Shown: in pieces, positions 33,622-43,146 of the stretch | Layout of the letters: every line of letters begins with the position of its first letter | Position numbering within the stretch: the stretch's first letter is position 1 | NCBI RefSeq assembly: GCF_017052465.1 | Contig: NZ_JAFHKT010000148.1 | Span: forward strand, 62,001 to 126,000 | Direction: 5' to 3' | Source of the DNA: Arthrobacter pascens | GTDB lineage: Bacteria > Actinomycetota > Actinomycetes > Actinomycetales > Micrococcaceae | Length of the DNA stretch: 64,000 nucleotides | Program-made: the position numbers and the translations under genes | The notes under the pieces: generated by a model | Databases searched by the model: none | What the model saw: only the letters and a program-made list of their open reading frames with translations | What the model was told of the DNA's origin: nothing

Positions 33622-36600
33622 GTGGTGGTTGCCCACAACGGCAGTGAATATCTCCCCAGGACCCTGGCGGCGCTGGCGGGCCAGACCCGGCCGGCGGACA
33701 TGGCAATCGGGGTTGATACCGGTTCACATGACAATTCTGCTGCCCTCCTTGAGCGCGCGCTCGGTCCGGGCAACGTCACCGGCGTCGGTGCCGGCAAAGC
33801 CGGCATGGGGGCTGCCGTCAGCGCCGGGCTTTCCGCCTTGGCGCCGTGGGATGCAGAGTCACCGGACGCAGGTTCGGAATGGATCTGGCTGCTGCACGAT
33901 GACGCCGCGCCGGCACCCGAAGCGCTTGCCGAGCTGCTGCACGCCGTTGAACGTGCCCCGTCGGTCACGGTGGCCGGCTGCAAGCAGCTGGACTGGGACG
34001 CGAAACGCAGGCTCATCGACGTCGGCCTTTCGACGAGCCGCTGGGCCGAACGCCTCACCCTGATTGAGGCGGACGAGCTGGACCAGGGCCAGTACGACGG
34101 ACGCTCTGACACCTTCGCCGTCAACTCGGCGGGCATGCTGGTGCGGCGCGATGTCTGGGAACTCCTCAAGGGGTTTGATCCCGCCCTTCCCGGAACCGGG
34201 GACGACGTCGACTTCTGCTGGCGCAACCGCCTTGCGGGTAACCGCGTGGTGGTGGTCCCCAGCGCCAAAATGTTCCACGTGTCCCACCGGCCCCATGCCT
34301 TGGGCAATGCCGCGGCGGCGCGGCGGGCACAGGTCCACCTGCGGCTCAAGCACGCACCCCTGTGGCTGGTTCCCGTCCATGCTGTGGCGGCAATCCTGGG
34401 CAGCATCTTCAAGCTGGTCTTCAGCATCGCCGTCAAGGACCCGGGGCATGGGTTTTCCCAGCTCCTGGCGACGGCCGCGGCTCTCGGCCGTCCGGGCGCA
34501 GTTTTCCGGGCGCGGCGGACCGCCGCACGAACGCGCCGGGTCCGGCGGTCCGTGGTCAACGCTCTCCAGACTGAACGGCGCGAGGTGTGGAGCCACCGCC
34601 GCTCGCTGATGGAGGCCCTCGGCGCGGACGACACCCAGGCGGCGGGGAACAGCGGCGACTCCCTGGCAGAACAGCCCAGCGGCGACTCCACCGATGACTT
34701 CGCCGCCCTCTCCGTCAACGAACGGGGCTGGGTGGGCAATGGAGCCCTCGCGGCAGTGATGATCGCCTGCGCCGCTTCGTTCGCAGGCCTCGCGGGGCTC
34801 TTCAGCGCCGACGCCCTGGCCGGCGGTGCCCTCCTGCCGGTCTCCGCCAGCCTGGAGGATATCTGGCACCGGGCCTCTACCTGGTGGATTGGGCTGGGGG
34901 CCGGGCTTCCCGGCCACGGCGATCCGTTCGGCTATGTCCTCTGGCTGTTGGGCCTGCTCGGCGGCGGAAACGCCAACGCTGCTGTTGTCTGGCTGCTCCT
35001 GCTGGCCATGCCGCTCTCCGGCCTCGCGGCCTGGTTTGCCGCCGGCGCCCTGACGTCCCGCCGCAGGCTGCGGCTGGCCGCGGCCCTCGTATGGGCAGCG
35101 GCGCCCGCCCTCCAGGTCGCGCTGAACCAGGGGCGCATCGGAGCCCTTCTGGCCCACCTCATGATGCCGCTTCTGGTGCTGGCATTGCTGCGTGCCACAG
35201 GGACGGCCATCGGCCGCGGACGATTTGCCCTGCCCGCAGGGCCCGAGGGGCACTTCACGGAGAATGTCCCGGTGAAACCGGGCGTCAACGGAACCCCGTC
35301 GTGGACCGCGGCAGCCGCCGCGGGACTGGCGCTGGCCGTGGTCACCGCTGCTGCGCCTGCACTGCTGGTGCCGGCCGCCGTCGTCATCATCCTCGCCGGC
35401 TTCCTGCTCAGGGGGAGGGGCCGCACCCTGTGGTGGGCCCTCCTGCCGAGTGCCGTGCTTTTCATCCCGTTCGCAGTGTCGACGCTGGACCGCCCGCGCG
35501 CCCTTTTGGCGGATCCGGGGCTGCCGCTCGCCTTCGACGCAGCGCCGCTGTGGCAGCAGGTGCTTGGCCAGCCGCTGAACTTCGACGTTGCCGGCGGGCT
35601 GTCCGGCCTGGCACCGTTCGCGGGCGGCCCTGTGCCGTGGGCACTGCTGCTCGCCCTTCTGACCGGTGCTCCGGTGCTGGTACTGGCCGTGGCCGCCCTC
35701 TTTCTTCCCTCCAGGCGCGCCCTCGTGGCCCGCGCCCTGTGGGTGGCTGCCCTCATTGCCCTGGCGGGCGGCTGGCTGGCCGGGCATGTGGCCACCGCCG
35801 CCGGCGCCCAGGTGCTGGTCCCGCCATTCCCCGGTGCCGCTGTATCCGCTGCGATTTTCGCGCTGCTGGGGGCCGCGCTGATCGGCGGGGAAAGCCTGCT
35901 GGACCTCGCCGGGGATACGGCTCCCGGCGCTATGGCGCCGGTGGCCCCTCCGCGGCAGGGCCGGCGCGCCGTCGTCCGTGCCACGGCCGGGCTTGCCACA
36001 GCACTCCTGCTGGCGGGACCACTGGCCGGGCTCGCGGCCTGGACTGCGCAGAACGTTGTCCAGCCGGCCGCGCAGTCCCCGCAGGACCCGCAGGCGCCGC
36101 GGGGCCTCGGTGCTCCCCGAATGGTGGCCGCCACTGATCCGCGGACGCTGCCGGCCACCGCGATCGACCGGGGCGAGGGGCCGGAACAGACCCGCACCCT
36201 GCTGATCAGCATCGGCGGGAACGAGACCTACAGCGCTTCGCTCATGAGAGGCGGGGGCACAACACTTGATGCGCTCTCCACCATTGCCTCGGCCCGCGAT
36301 ATCCGGGGCGTCCCCGGCGGCGAATCGGTGCGTGAGGATGATGAAGTGACCGCCGCCCTGCGCACCACGGTCGCCACTGTGGTCGCCGCCCACGGCGTCG
36401 ACCCGCGGCCCGAGCTGGAGCGGCTGGGCGTGGGATTCGTGGTCCTCCGTTCCACGGATACCGCCGCCCAGCTGACCGCAAGCCGGATGGACGCCGTCCC
36501 GGGCCTCGTAGCCGTTGGCCCGACCGACTCCGGCTGGCTCTGGCGTGTCAGTCCGCTGAACGACCGTGTTCTTCAGCCCGCCGACGTCGCACACCGCGCC

Positions 36601-36978
36601 CGCATCGTTGACGGCGCGGGCGCCACCACCAACCTGCTTCCCTCCGGACTGACGGGGGTGGACAGCGAAGTACCTAAGGGTCCCGAGGGAAGGCTCCTGG
36701 TCCTCGCAGAACGCTCGGATCCGGGATGGACGGCCTGGCTGGACGGACGGAAGCTGACGTCCACCACGTCCGGCTGGTCACAGGCATTTACGTTGCCTCC
36801 GCAGGCCGGCCACGTCACGGTCCGCTACGAAAACCCGTGGGCCCTCTGGACCGGCATCGTCCAGGCGGCCGTGATCGGCCTGACGGCCCTGCTGGCGCTT
36901 CCCATGCCCGCGCGGCGCCCCAACACCGGCCTGTCCAGGGACGAAGGCTCGCTGCGTAAGGAATACCAGAATGCATAA
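33622..36978 (+). CDS. large membrane-bound family 2 glycosyltransferase
   Basis: An 1118-residue envelope glycosyltransferase. Residues 1-260 form a GT-A domain: VVAHNGSEYLPRTLAALAGQ, the LLHDDAAPAPEAL nucleotide-sugar acidic motif, and GTGDDVDFCWRNRLAG as acceptor-site motif. Then follow about a dozen membrane helices between residues 240 and 800 and an extracytoplasmic C-terminal domain before a final helix near 1085. Donor and acceptor are unknown; the context suggests a wall polysaccharide. The start is odd: AGGAAG (33602-33607) is ideally placed for a codon at 33613, but that codon is GTC, so the first usual start is the GTG at 33622, which clips the first beta-strand. It overlaps the next gene by 8 nt. 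Confidence 0.88.
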   Translation: MVVAHNGSEYLPRTLAALAGQTRPADMAIGVDTGSHDNSAALLERALGPGNVTGVGAGKAGMGAAVSAGLSALAPWDAESPDAGSEWIWLLHDDAAPAPEALAELLHAVERAPSVTVAGCKQLDWDAKRRLIDVGLSTSRWAERLTLIEADELDQGQYDGRSDTFAVNSAGMLVRRDVWELLKGFDPALPGTGDDVDFCWRNRLAGNRVVVVPSAKMFHVSHRPHALGNAAAARRAQVHLRLKHAPLWLVPVHAVAAILGSIFKLVFSIAVKDPGHGFSQLLATAAALGRPGAVFRARRTAARTRRVRRSVVNALQTERREVWSHRRSLMEALGADDTQAAGNSGDSLAEQPSGDSTDDFAALSVNERGWVGNGALAAVMIACAASFAGLAGLFSADALAGGALLPVSASLEDIWHRASTWWIGLGAGLPGHGDPFGYVLWLLGLLGGGNANAAVVWLLLLAMPLSGLAAWFAAGALTSRRRLRLAAALVWAAAPALQVALNQGRIGALLAHLMMPLLVLALLRATGTAIGRGRFALPAGPEGHFTENVPVKPGVNGTPSWTAAAAAGLALAVVTAAAPALLVPAAVVIILAGFLLRGRGRTLWWALLPSAVLFIPFAVSTLDRPRALLADPGLPLAFDAAPLWQQVLGQPLNFDVAGGLSGLAPFAGGPVPWALLLALLTGAPVLVLAVAALFLPSRRALVARALWVAALIALAGGWLAGHVATAAGAQVLVPPFPGAAVSAAIFALLGAALIGGESLLDLAGDTAPGAMAPVAPPRQGRRAVVRATAGLATALLLAGPLAGLAAWTAQNVVQPAAQSPQDPQAPRGLGAPRMVAATDPRTLPATAIDRGEGPEQTRTLLISIGGNETYSASLMRGGGTTLDALSTIASARDIRGVPGGESVREDDEVTAALRTTVATVVAAHGVDPRPELERLGVGFVVLRSTDTAAQLTASRMDAVPGLVAVGPTDSGWLWRVSPLNDRVLQPADVAHRARIVDGAGATTNLLPSGLTGVDSEVPKGPEGRLLVLAERSDPGWTAWLDGRKLTSTTSGWSQAFTLPPQAGHVTVRYENPWALWTGIVQAAVIGLTALLALPMPARRPNTGLSRDEGSLRKEYQNA

Positions 36979-38836
36979 GGAAGAGAACGACGGCGGCACA
37001 CCGGCGCCGCCGGCGTCCGCACCCGGGCTCCCCACGGCGGCCGCTGCCCGCGGCGGCGGACGGTCGAAACCCGCGAAGAGGACCGGGTCCACAGCGGTGA
37101 ACAAGGGCCGGGGTCCGCGCGGCCGCGGAACGCTGGCAGGCCTGCTGTCGGCTGCAGTGATTGTTGCGGCCGGGGGCGGGCTGGTAGCGGCGGCGTCGCT
37201 CGCGCCGCAGCCCTCCGGCGGTCAGGAACTCGAGGTTCCGCTGGCATCCGTCCCGGCCGGCATGAGCCAGGATGTATGCCCCGGCCCGGCGAAGCTGCTG
37301 GAGGGGACGCCGGTGGGAACGGACCCGCAGTTCAGTCCCGAGTCCGCCACCGCCAGGAGCACGGTCTCAGCGGCAGTGGTCGGCGCGGCGGGGGCACTGC
37401 TTCCGGGCAGCAGGCTCTCGGCTCTGGACGGTTCCGAACTGGTGCGCATAGCCAAGGATCCGGGGACCGCATCGGCTCCGGCCGGCGCCTCGGCACAGCT
37501 GGCAGGAGTCGTCGCCCAGCGCGAAGTGAAGGATGTCAGCGTCCTGAGCGCCGACGCCCTCGGCAACCGGCAGGCGGCCGCGGCAGGAGTCATGAGCTAC
37601 TCGGCAACGGACGGGGACCTGCAGGGGTCGGCCGCGGCAGCCTGCCAGGCACCGCTTAATGACCTGTGGCTGACAGGGGCCAACACGGCGGTCGGCCGCA
37701 GCAGTGTCCTGCACCTGACCAACGCCTCGACCACTCCTGCCACGGTCAACCTCGAACTGTTCGGCAAGGACGGCCAGATTAAGGCCCCCGGCAGCCGCGG
37801 ACTCCTGGTTGGGCCGGGAACGACGCGCTCCATCGTCCTCGCGGGTCTTGCCCCCGGCCAGGAACGGCTGAGTGTCCACGCCCGCAGCACCGGAGGCCCC
37901 GTGAGCGCCTTCATCCAGCAGAGCGCGCTCCGCGGCCTGACCCCCGGCGGCGTAGACTTCATCGCCCCGGGAACGGCACCCTCGGCCCTCCAGGTCATGA
38001 CCGGCGTCGACATCCAGGACGCCGCCGGCCTGGAAGATCTCACCGCGACCCGTGGCTTCAGCGACGCGGCACCATCCCTGCAAATCACCGTCCCCGGACC
38101 CGTCGACGCCGTGGTGGAAGTCAAGCTCTTCGGCCGCGGCGGTCAGAAGGCACTGCCAGGCGGTGGTGTCGTGACAGCCAAGGCCGGCACCGTGACAGAG
38201 GTCCCGCTGGCCGGAGTCCCGACAGGGCAGTACACGGTCTCCGCAAGCGCAGATGTGACCATCGTGGCCGCCGCCCGCGTCACTCGAGGGCTGAAGGCTG
38301 CCCAAAGCACGGACTTCTCGTGGGCGCCGTCCACCGGCAGGCTCGGCAGCCAGCACGTCGTTCCGGTGCCCGGTGAGGGCGAGCGGTTCTTGGTGTTCGG
38401 CGCCCTCGCGGACCGCGCCACCATCTCGTACACACCCATCACGGCGGACGGCAAGGTCCGGCAGTCGGCCACCGCGGACATCGCCGGCGGAACCACCACG
38501 TCCCTGAAGGTGCCGGACCAGATTGAGAAGTCGTCTGTGATCGGATACCTCGTCTCGGCGGCGGGCGGCGCCGCTTACGGCACGGTGCTCCTGGAAAGGG
38601 AGGGGAGGAACGACGTCTCAACCGTCGCGATCACTCCTGGCGCAGAAGGGCAGCAAAAAGTCCCGGTAACGCTGGGGTATTCGGCCCTCAGTAGCGCCGG
38701 CGGTAGACCGGGTCCAGGGTTTCCGGGGCAACACCGAGCATCTCCGCGGTGTGTTCGACCACCACGTCATGCACCAGGTCCTGGAGCTCCTCCCGGACCG
38801 GGCATCCCTGCTCGACAACCCGCCGGTACAGCGTAA
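36971..38836 (+). CDS. DUF5719-like secreted/anchored protein with aberrant C-terminus
   Basis: A 621-residue protein with a basic, disordered N-terminus (1-55), one transmembrane or signal-anchor helix (GLLSAAVIVAAGGGLVAAASLAP, near 57-79), and a long extracytoplasmic region made of repeated beta-sandwich-like segments (SVLHLTNASTTPATVNLELF, AVVEVKLFGRGGQKALPGGG), as in DUF5719 proteins found next to the whiB2-glycosyltransferase pair. It is translationally coupled to the glycosyltransferase (8-nt overlap). The last 50 or so residues (after VTLGYSALSS) are Pro/Gly/Arg-rich and lie antisense to the metallopeptidase gene for 149 bp, so the natural end is probably near 38690 and the present stop reflects a frameshift or lost stop. 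Confidence 0.75.
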   Translation: MHKEENDGGTPAPPASAPGLPTAAAARGGGRSKPAKRTGSTAVNKGRGPRGRGTLAGLLSAAVIVAAGGGLVAAASLAPQPSGGQELEVPLASVPAGMSQDVCPGPAKLLEGTPVGTDPQFSPESATARSTVSAAVVGAAGALLPGSRLSALDGSELVRIAKDPGTASAPAGASAQLAGVVAQREVKDVSVLSADALGNRQAAAAGVMSYSATDGDLQGSAAAACQAPLNDLWLTGANTAVGRSSVLHLTNASTTPATVNLELFGKDGQIKAPGSRGLLVGPGTTRSIVLAGLAPGQERLSVHARSTGGPVSAFIQQSALRGLTPGGVDFIAPGTAPSALQVMTGVDIQDAAGLEDLTATRGFSDAAPSLQITVPGPVDAVVEVKLFGRGGQKALPGGGVVTAKAGTVTEVPLAGVPTGQYTVSASADVTIVAAARVTRGLKAAQSTDFSWAPSTGRLGSQHVVPVPGEGERFLVFGALADRATISYTPITADGKVRQSATADIAGGTTTSLKVPDQIEKSSVIGYLVSAAGGAAYGTVLLEREGRNDVSTVAITPGAEGQQKVPVTLGYSALSSAGGRPGPGFPGQHRASPRCVRPPRHAPGPGAPPGPGIPARQPAGTA

Positions 38837-39200
38837 TGATCGGCCCCTCGTCCTCCGTGGCGGGCGTATAGCAACCCATCGGCGCGGGCGAACCGTCGGC
38901 CACGAGCTGCTCCAGGTTCGGCGGGATCTCATCCACCGCAAAACGCACGCCATCGAGCGGCTTGCCCCAGATGTCGTGCAGCCGTTGCGCGGAGTCCATC
39001 ACCAGTTCGTCGAACCGGTCCGAGCGCGTCCGGTAACCGGGCAGACTGGGCAACATGAGTTCCCCGCGAAGACCGCGTCCGTGGCGGTTGCGGCGTCGTT
39101 GTGCAAAGCTCCGCCCGGCGGCCGAGCCGGCGGCATCCTGCGGAGCCTCGGGGTCAGCCAACCGGACCGTAAAACCCGAATCATGGTGCGATGACTGCAT
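38688..39200 (-). CDS. metallopeptidase-family (zincin-like) protein with degenerate active site
   Basis: A 170-residue protein of the small zincin-like family whose M. tuberculosis relative is Rv3259. The body fits the family (RFDELVMDSAQRLHDIWGKP, LDGVRFAVDEIPPNLEQL, GPIITLYRRVVEQGCP). The expected HExxH helix reads LVHDVVVEHTAEMLG: Glu is replaced by Asp and the second His is displaced by two positions, so zinc protease activity is doubtful. The N-terminal 45 residues are basic and low-complexity. The ATG at 39200 is 6 nt after TAGAGT, a leaderless start. Its 3' end lies inside the convergent DUF5719-like reading frame. Confidence 0.8.
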   Translation of the reverse strand: MQSSHHDSGFTVRLADPEAPQDAAGSAAGRSFAQRRRNRHGRGLRGELMLPSLPGYRTRSDRFDELVMDSAQRLHDIWGKPLDGVRFAVDEIPPNLEQLVADGSPAPMGCYTPATEDEGPIITLYRRVVEQGCPVREELQDLVHDVVVEHTAEMLGVAPETLDPVYRRRY

Positions 39201-39206
39201 ATACAG

Positions 39207-39212
39207 ACTCTA
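39207..39212 (-). promoter_or_regulatory. leaderless -10 box of the metallopeptidase gene (TAGAGT-N6-ATG)
   Basis: TAGAGT on the minus strand lies 6 nt before the ATG at 39200. Confidence 0.5.
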
Positions 39213-39321
39213 GACCCGCCGGAACATTTGCGCGACATAATCCCCGCCGGGCCGCATTGCCGTGGCGCGGGGTGCCGTCAATGTCGGAAATCAAGCGCCA
39301 TCCGGAGTAGTCTGTGATGTC

Positions 39322-39711
39322 GTGGGTGCTATCCGTCAATGTTCAAGGTCAGCCTGCCGCCAGTCTGCGGTGGCCACTTTGACGTACGTCTACGCCGATT
39401 CGACGGCCGTGCTGGGACCGCTGGCCACGTACGCCGAGCCGCACTGCTACGACCTCTGCGAGCGGCATGCCGGCTCACTCACTGTTCCGCGGGGCTGGGA
39501 AGTCCTCCGGCTTGCCATGCCGTCCCAGCCGCAGCAGCCCGGGCCTGACGACCTTCTTGCCCTCGCCGACGCCGTCCGCGAGGCGGCCGCCCGGCCCGCA
39601 GCATCGGCACCACAGCAGGGTCAGCGCGGATCCCATGCCGCGCTTGAGGCGCCGGCCGGAACGGAAGGCACGCGCCGCGGGCACCTCCGCGTCCTGCGCG
39701 AGCCGTCCTGA
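39322..39711 (+). CDS. DUF3499 family protein (zinc-ribbon-like)
   Basis: A 129-residue actinobacterial protein of unknown function. Two cysteine pairs suggest a metal site: RQCSRSACRQSAVATLTYVY near the start and HCYDLCERHAG near residue 50. The conserved core ends at TVPRGWEVLRL; the rest is Gln/Ala-rich and likely disordered. I chose the GTG at 39322, which starts directly before the conserved GAIRQCSR; TAGTCT at 39308-39313 is 8 nt upstream, compatible with a leaderless or very short-leader mRNA. Its place between the divergent metallopeptidase gene and Trm112 matches Rv3258c, but the phosphomannomutase gene usually next in line is absent. Confidence 0.85.
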   Translation: MGAIRQCSRSACRQSAVATLTYVYADSTAVLGPLATYAEPHCYDLCERHAGSLTVPRGWEVLRLAMPSQPQQPGPDDLLALADAVREAAARPAASAPQQGQRGSHAALEAPAGTEGTRRGHLRVLREPS

Positions 39712-39787
39712 CGCCAACTGGCGGTAGGCTGGAAGCTGCAAATCCGTCAGCCACGGCGCGCGTTCGCCCACCCAGGGAGCATCCACC

Positions 39788-40054
39788 ATGCCAAAGATCA
39801 GTCCCGAACTGCTGTCCGTCCTGAGGTGCCCGGTCACCGGCTCGGCTCTGACCCAGGAGGGCGAAGAACTGGTGTCCACCGCCGCGGCGGCCGGCGGCGA
39901 AAAGCTGCGCTACGCGATCGAAGACGGAATTCCGCTGCTTCTTCCTCCCGAACTGCTGGCAGCCGCGAACGCCGCCCGGTCAGACCAGCACGATGCCCGT
40001 GTGGGCAGCCCTCAAACTCCCAGCCCGGAAACTCCGGACGCGCCAACAGCCTAG
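39788..40054 (+). CDS. Trm112 family protein
   Basis: A small 88-residue protein of the Trm112/YcaR family, which in eukaryotes and archaea activates methyltransferases. Residues 1-58 match the family (ISPELLSVLRCPVTGSAL, then LRYAIEDGIPLLLPPEL), with only one of the zinc cysteines retained, as in many bacterial members. The last 30 residues are disordered. A -10-like TAGGCT at 39725-39730 and a GGGAG ribosome binding site precede it. In related genomes it lies near mannose genes; here ahcY follows after 52 nt, which is notable since AhcY removes the by-product of methyltransferases. Confidence 0.88.
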   Translation: MPKISPELLSVLRCPVTGSALTQEGEELVSTAAAAGGEKLRYAIEDGIPLLLPPELLAAANAARSDQHDARVGSPQTPSPETPDAPTA

Positions 40055-40106
40055 ACCCCAGCCCGCACCGCAGAAGGCAAGACGCCGGATACAGCAAAGG
40101 ACTCCA

Positions 40107-41594
<1,488 letters not shown>

Positions 41595-41638
41595 AGCGCA
41601 ACACCCGCCGAGGGCCCCGGAAACCGGGCTCCCGGAAG

Positions 41639-41670
41639 GGCAGCCCCGGGCCGTTCGGACCGGGGCTGCC
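41639..41670 (+). terminator. ahcY hairpin terminator
   Basis: GGCAGCCCCGG (41639-41649) pairs with CCGGGGCTGCC (41660-41670), followed by TTGG, 44 nt after the ahcY stop. Confidence 0.85.
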
Positions 41671-41763
41671 TTGGTGTGGGATAAAATTGACTGGTCAGCG
41701 TTTCTGCTGGGCATACGGACGGACGCCGATTGGCGGCCCGGCGGGGGACATGGAGAACCAGTC

Positions 41764-42996
41764 ATGACGGAAAAGAGCAACCGGAAGATCGGCAAGATCC
41801 TCGCGGTCGCTGCGATTTGCGCGGCGGTTGCCGCCGGCGGATTCGGTGTTGCCACCGCGCCGGGATGGGCCAACCCCGCTCCGGAGTCCGAGGCTGCCAC
41901 CCCCGTCCGCAACGAGCCCGGCCTCGCAGCCCCCGTGGTGAAGGCCGTGGAACTGGGTGTCACTCCGACCGACGGCGCAAAGGGCGTCAATCCCGCAGTG
42001 GCACCGTCCGTCAAGGCCGTCAATGGCAAGCTCAAGGACGTGGTCCTCGCCCCGGCAGCCGGCGGAGCGCCGGTCAAGGGGAGCACGAGCGCCGACGGCA
42101 GCACTTGGACGGCGCTGGATCCGCTGCTGTTCAACTCGGTGTACAACTACAGCTTTACAATCGTTGACGAGGCCGGCCGCGAGACCAAGAAGGCACAGAC
42201 CTTCACCACTGTCGAGAGCGCCAACGAGGCCGACGCCGCCGTGTACCCGGAAAACGGCTCAACAGTCGGCTCAGGCCAGCCCATCGAAATCGTCTTCAGC
42301 GAACCCGTGGCGAACAAGGCCGCGGTGGAGAAGGCCGTCAAGATCTCCGTCTCCTCGAAGCAGCCCGTGGCGTGGCACTGGTACACGGACCAGCGTGTGC
42401 GCATCCGTCCCGAGAAGTTCTGGGCCTCCAACAGCCAGGTCACGGTGGACATGAAGCTGTTCGGCGTTGATTTCGGCAACGGCATGATCGGCAATTTCAA
42501 CGCCAAGGTGCAGTTCAAGGTGGGACCCCAGCGGCTGGCCGTGGTGGATGACCTGACGAAGACCATGAAGGTCTATTTCGACGGCAAGCTCGTCAAGACC
42601 GCGCCCGTCACCCTGGGCGATGCCGAATGGCTTTCACCCACGGGCTACGCAGTGATCATGGAGCAGGAGCGCCGTTCCAAGTTCAACGCCGGAAGCATCG
42701 GCCTCAAACCGGGCGACAAGGGCTACTATCCGCCGCTCACCGTCGAATACGCCAACAGGCTGACGTCTTCCGGTGTCTACGTTCACCAGGCCCTGCAGTC
42801 CGCTTGGGGCGCCGTGGGAAGGTACAACGTCTCCCACGGCTGCGTCGGCCTGCTGCCCGCGGATGCTGCCTGGTTCTTCAACAATATGAAGAGCGGGGAT
42901 GTGGTGCAGACGCTCAACACCGGCGCGCCGGCGGTCGAGCCGCTGGAGGGCTACGGCGACTGGAACATCCCCTGGGCGCAGTACGCCAAGAGGTAA
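41764..42996 (+). CDS. L,D-transpeptidase with N-terminal Ig-like domains
   Basis: An extracytoplasmic enzyme forming 3-3 peptidoglycan cross-links or anchoring proteins. The 410 residues begin with a signal/anchor helix (ILAVAAICAAVAAGGFGVA), continue with two Ig-like domains (EPVANKAAVEKAVKISVSSK and preceding strands) and end in a YkuD catalytic domain with the nucleophile motif YNVSHGCVGLLPADAAWFF (His, Gly, Cys) and a YVHQA segment. The layout matches mycobacterial Ldt enzymes. ATG 41764 follows GGAG with 8-nt spacing. TTGACT at 41687 with GCATAC 18 nt further is a possible promoter. Confidence 0.92.
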   Translation: MTEKSNRKIGKILAVAAICAAVAAGGFGVATAPGWANPAPESEAATPVRNEPGLAAPVVKAVELGVTPTDGAKGVNPAVAPSVKAVNGKLKDVVLAPAAGGAPVKGSTSADGSTWTALDPLLFNSVYNYSFTIVDEAGRETKKAQTFTTVESANEADAAVYPENGSTVGSGQPIEIVFSEPVANKAAVEKAVKISVSSKQPVAWHWYTDQRVRIRPEKFWASNSQVTVDMKLFGVDFGNGMIGNFNAKVQFKVGPQRLAVVDDLTKTMKVYFDGKLVKTAPVTLGDAEWLSPTGYAVIMEQERRSKFNAGSIGLKPGDKGYYPPLTVEYANRLTSSGVYVHQALQSAWGAVGRYNVSHGCVGLLPADAAWFFNNMKSGDVVQTLNTGAPAVEPLEGYGDWNIPWAQYAKR

Positions 42997-43073
42997 CTGC
43001 ACGGGTTATAACGAAATAGCCGCATGATTCCGGCGACGCGGGTTTCTTATCGCGGTGCCAGAGGACCGGACGG

Positions 43074-43079
43074 TAGGCT
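43074..43079 (+). promoter_or_regulatory. candidate -10 box of the TIGR01906 gene (TAGGCT)
   Basis: TAGGCT would start transcription near 43086, about 60 nt upstream of the GTG at 43147. A ribosome binding site AGGAG (43084-43088) serves a 13-codon frame at 43098-43139, not the main gene. Confidence 0.4.
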
Positions 43080-43146
43080 CTTCAGGAGATATACAGCGTG
43101 CCTGGCACTGACCTGGAGCGCGGAAGCCTACGGAAGTGAAGCTGCA

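Noticed and set aside
33859..36594. A 911-codon open frame on the minus strand, antisense to the glycosyltransferase gene
   Set aside because: Long antisense frames are expected in high-GC DNA; the composition is Gln/Arg/Gly-rich without domains, and the plus strand has clear glycosyltransferase motifs.
40055..40106. SAH riboswitch upstream of ahcY
   Set aside because: Only 52 nt separate Trm112 and ahcY, and no pseudoknot-forming segments are visible.
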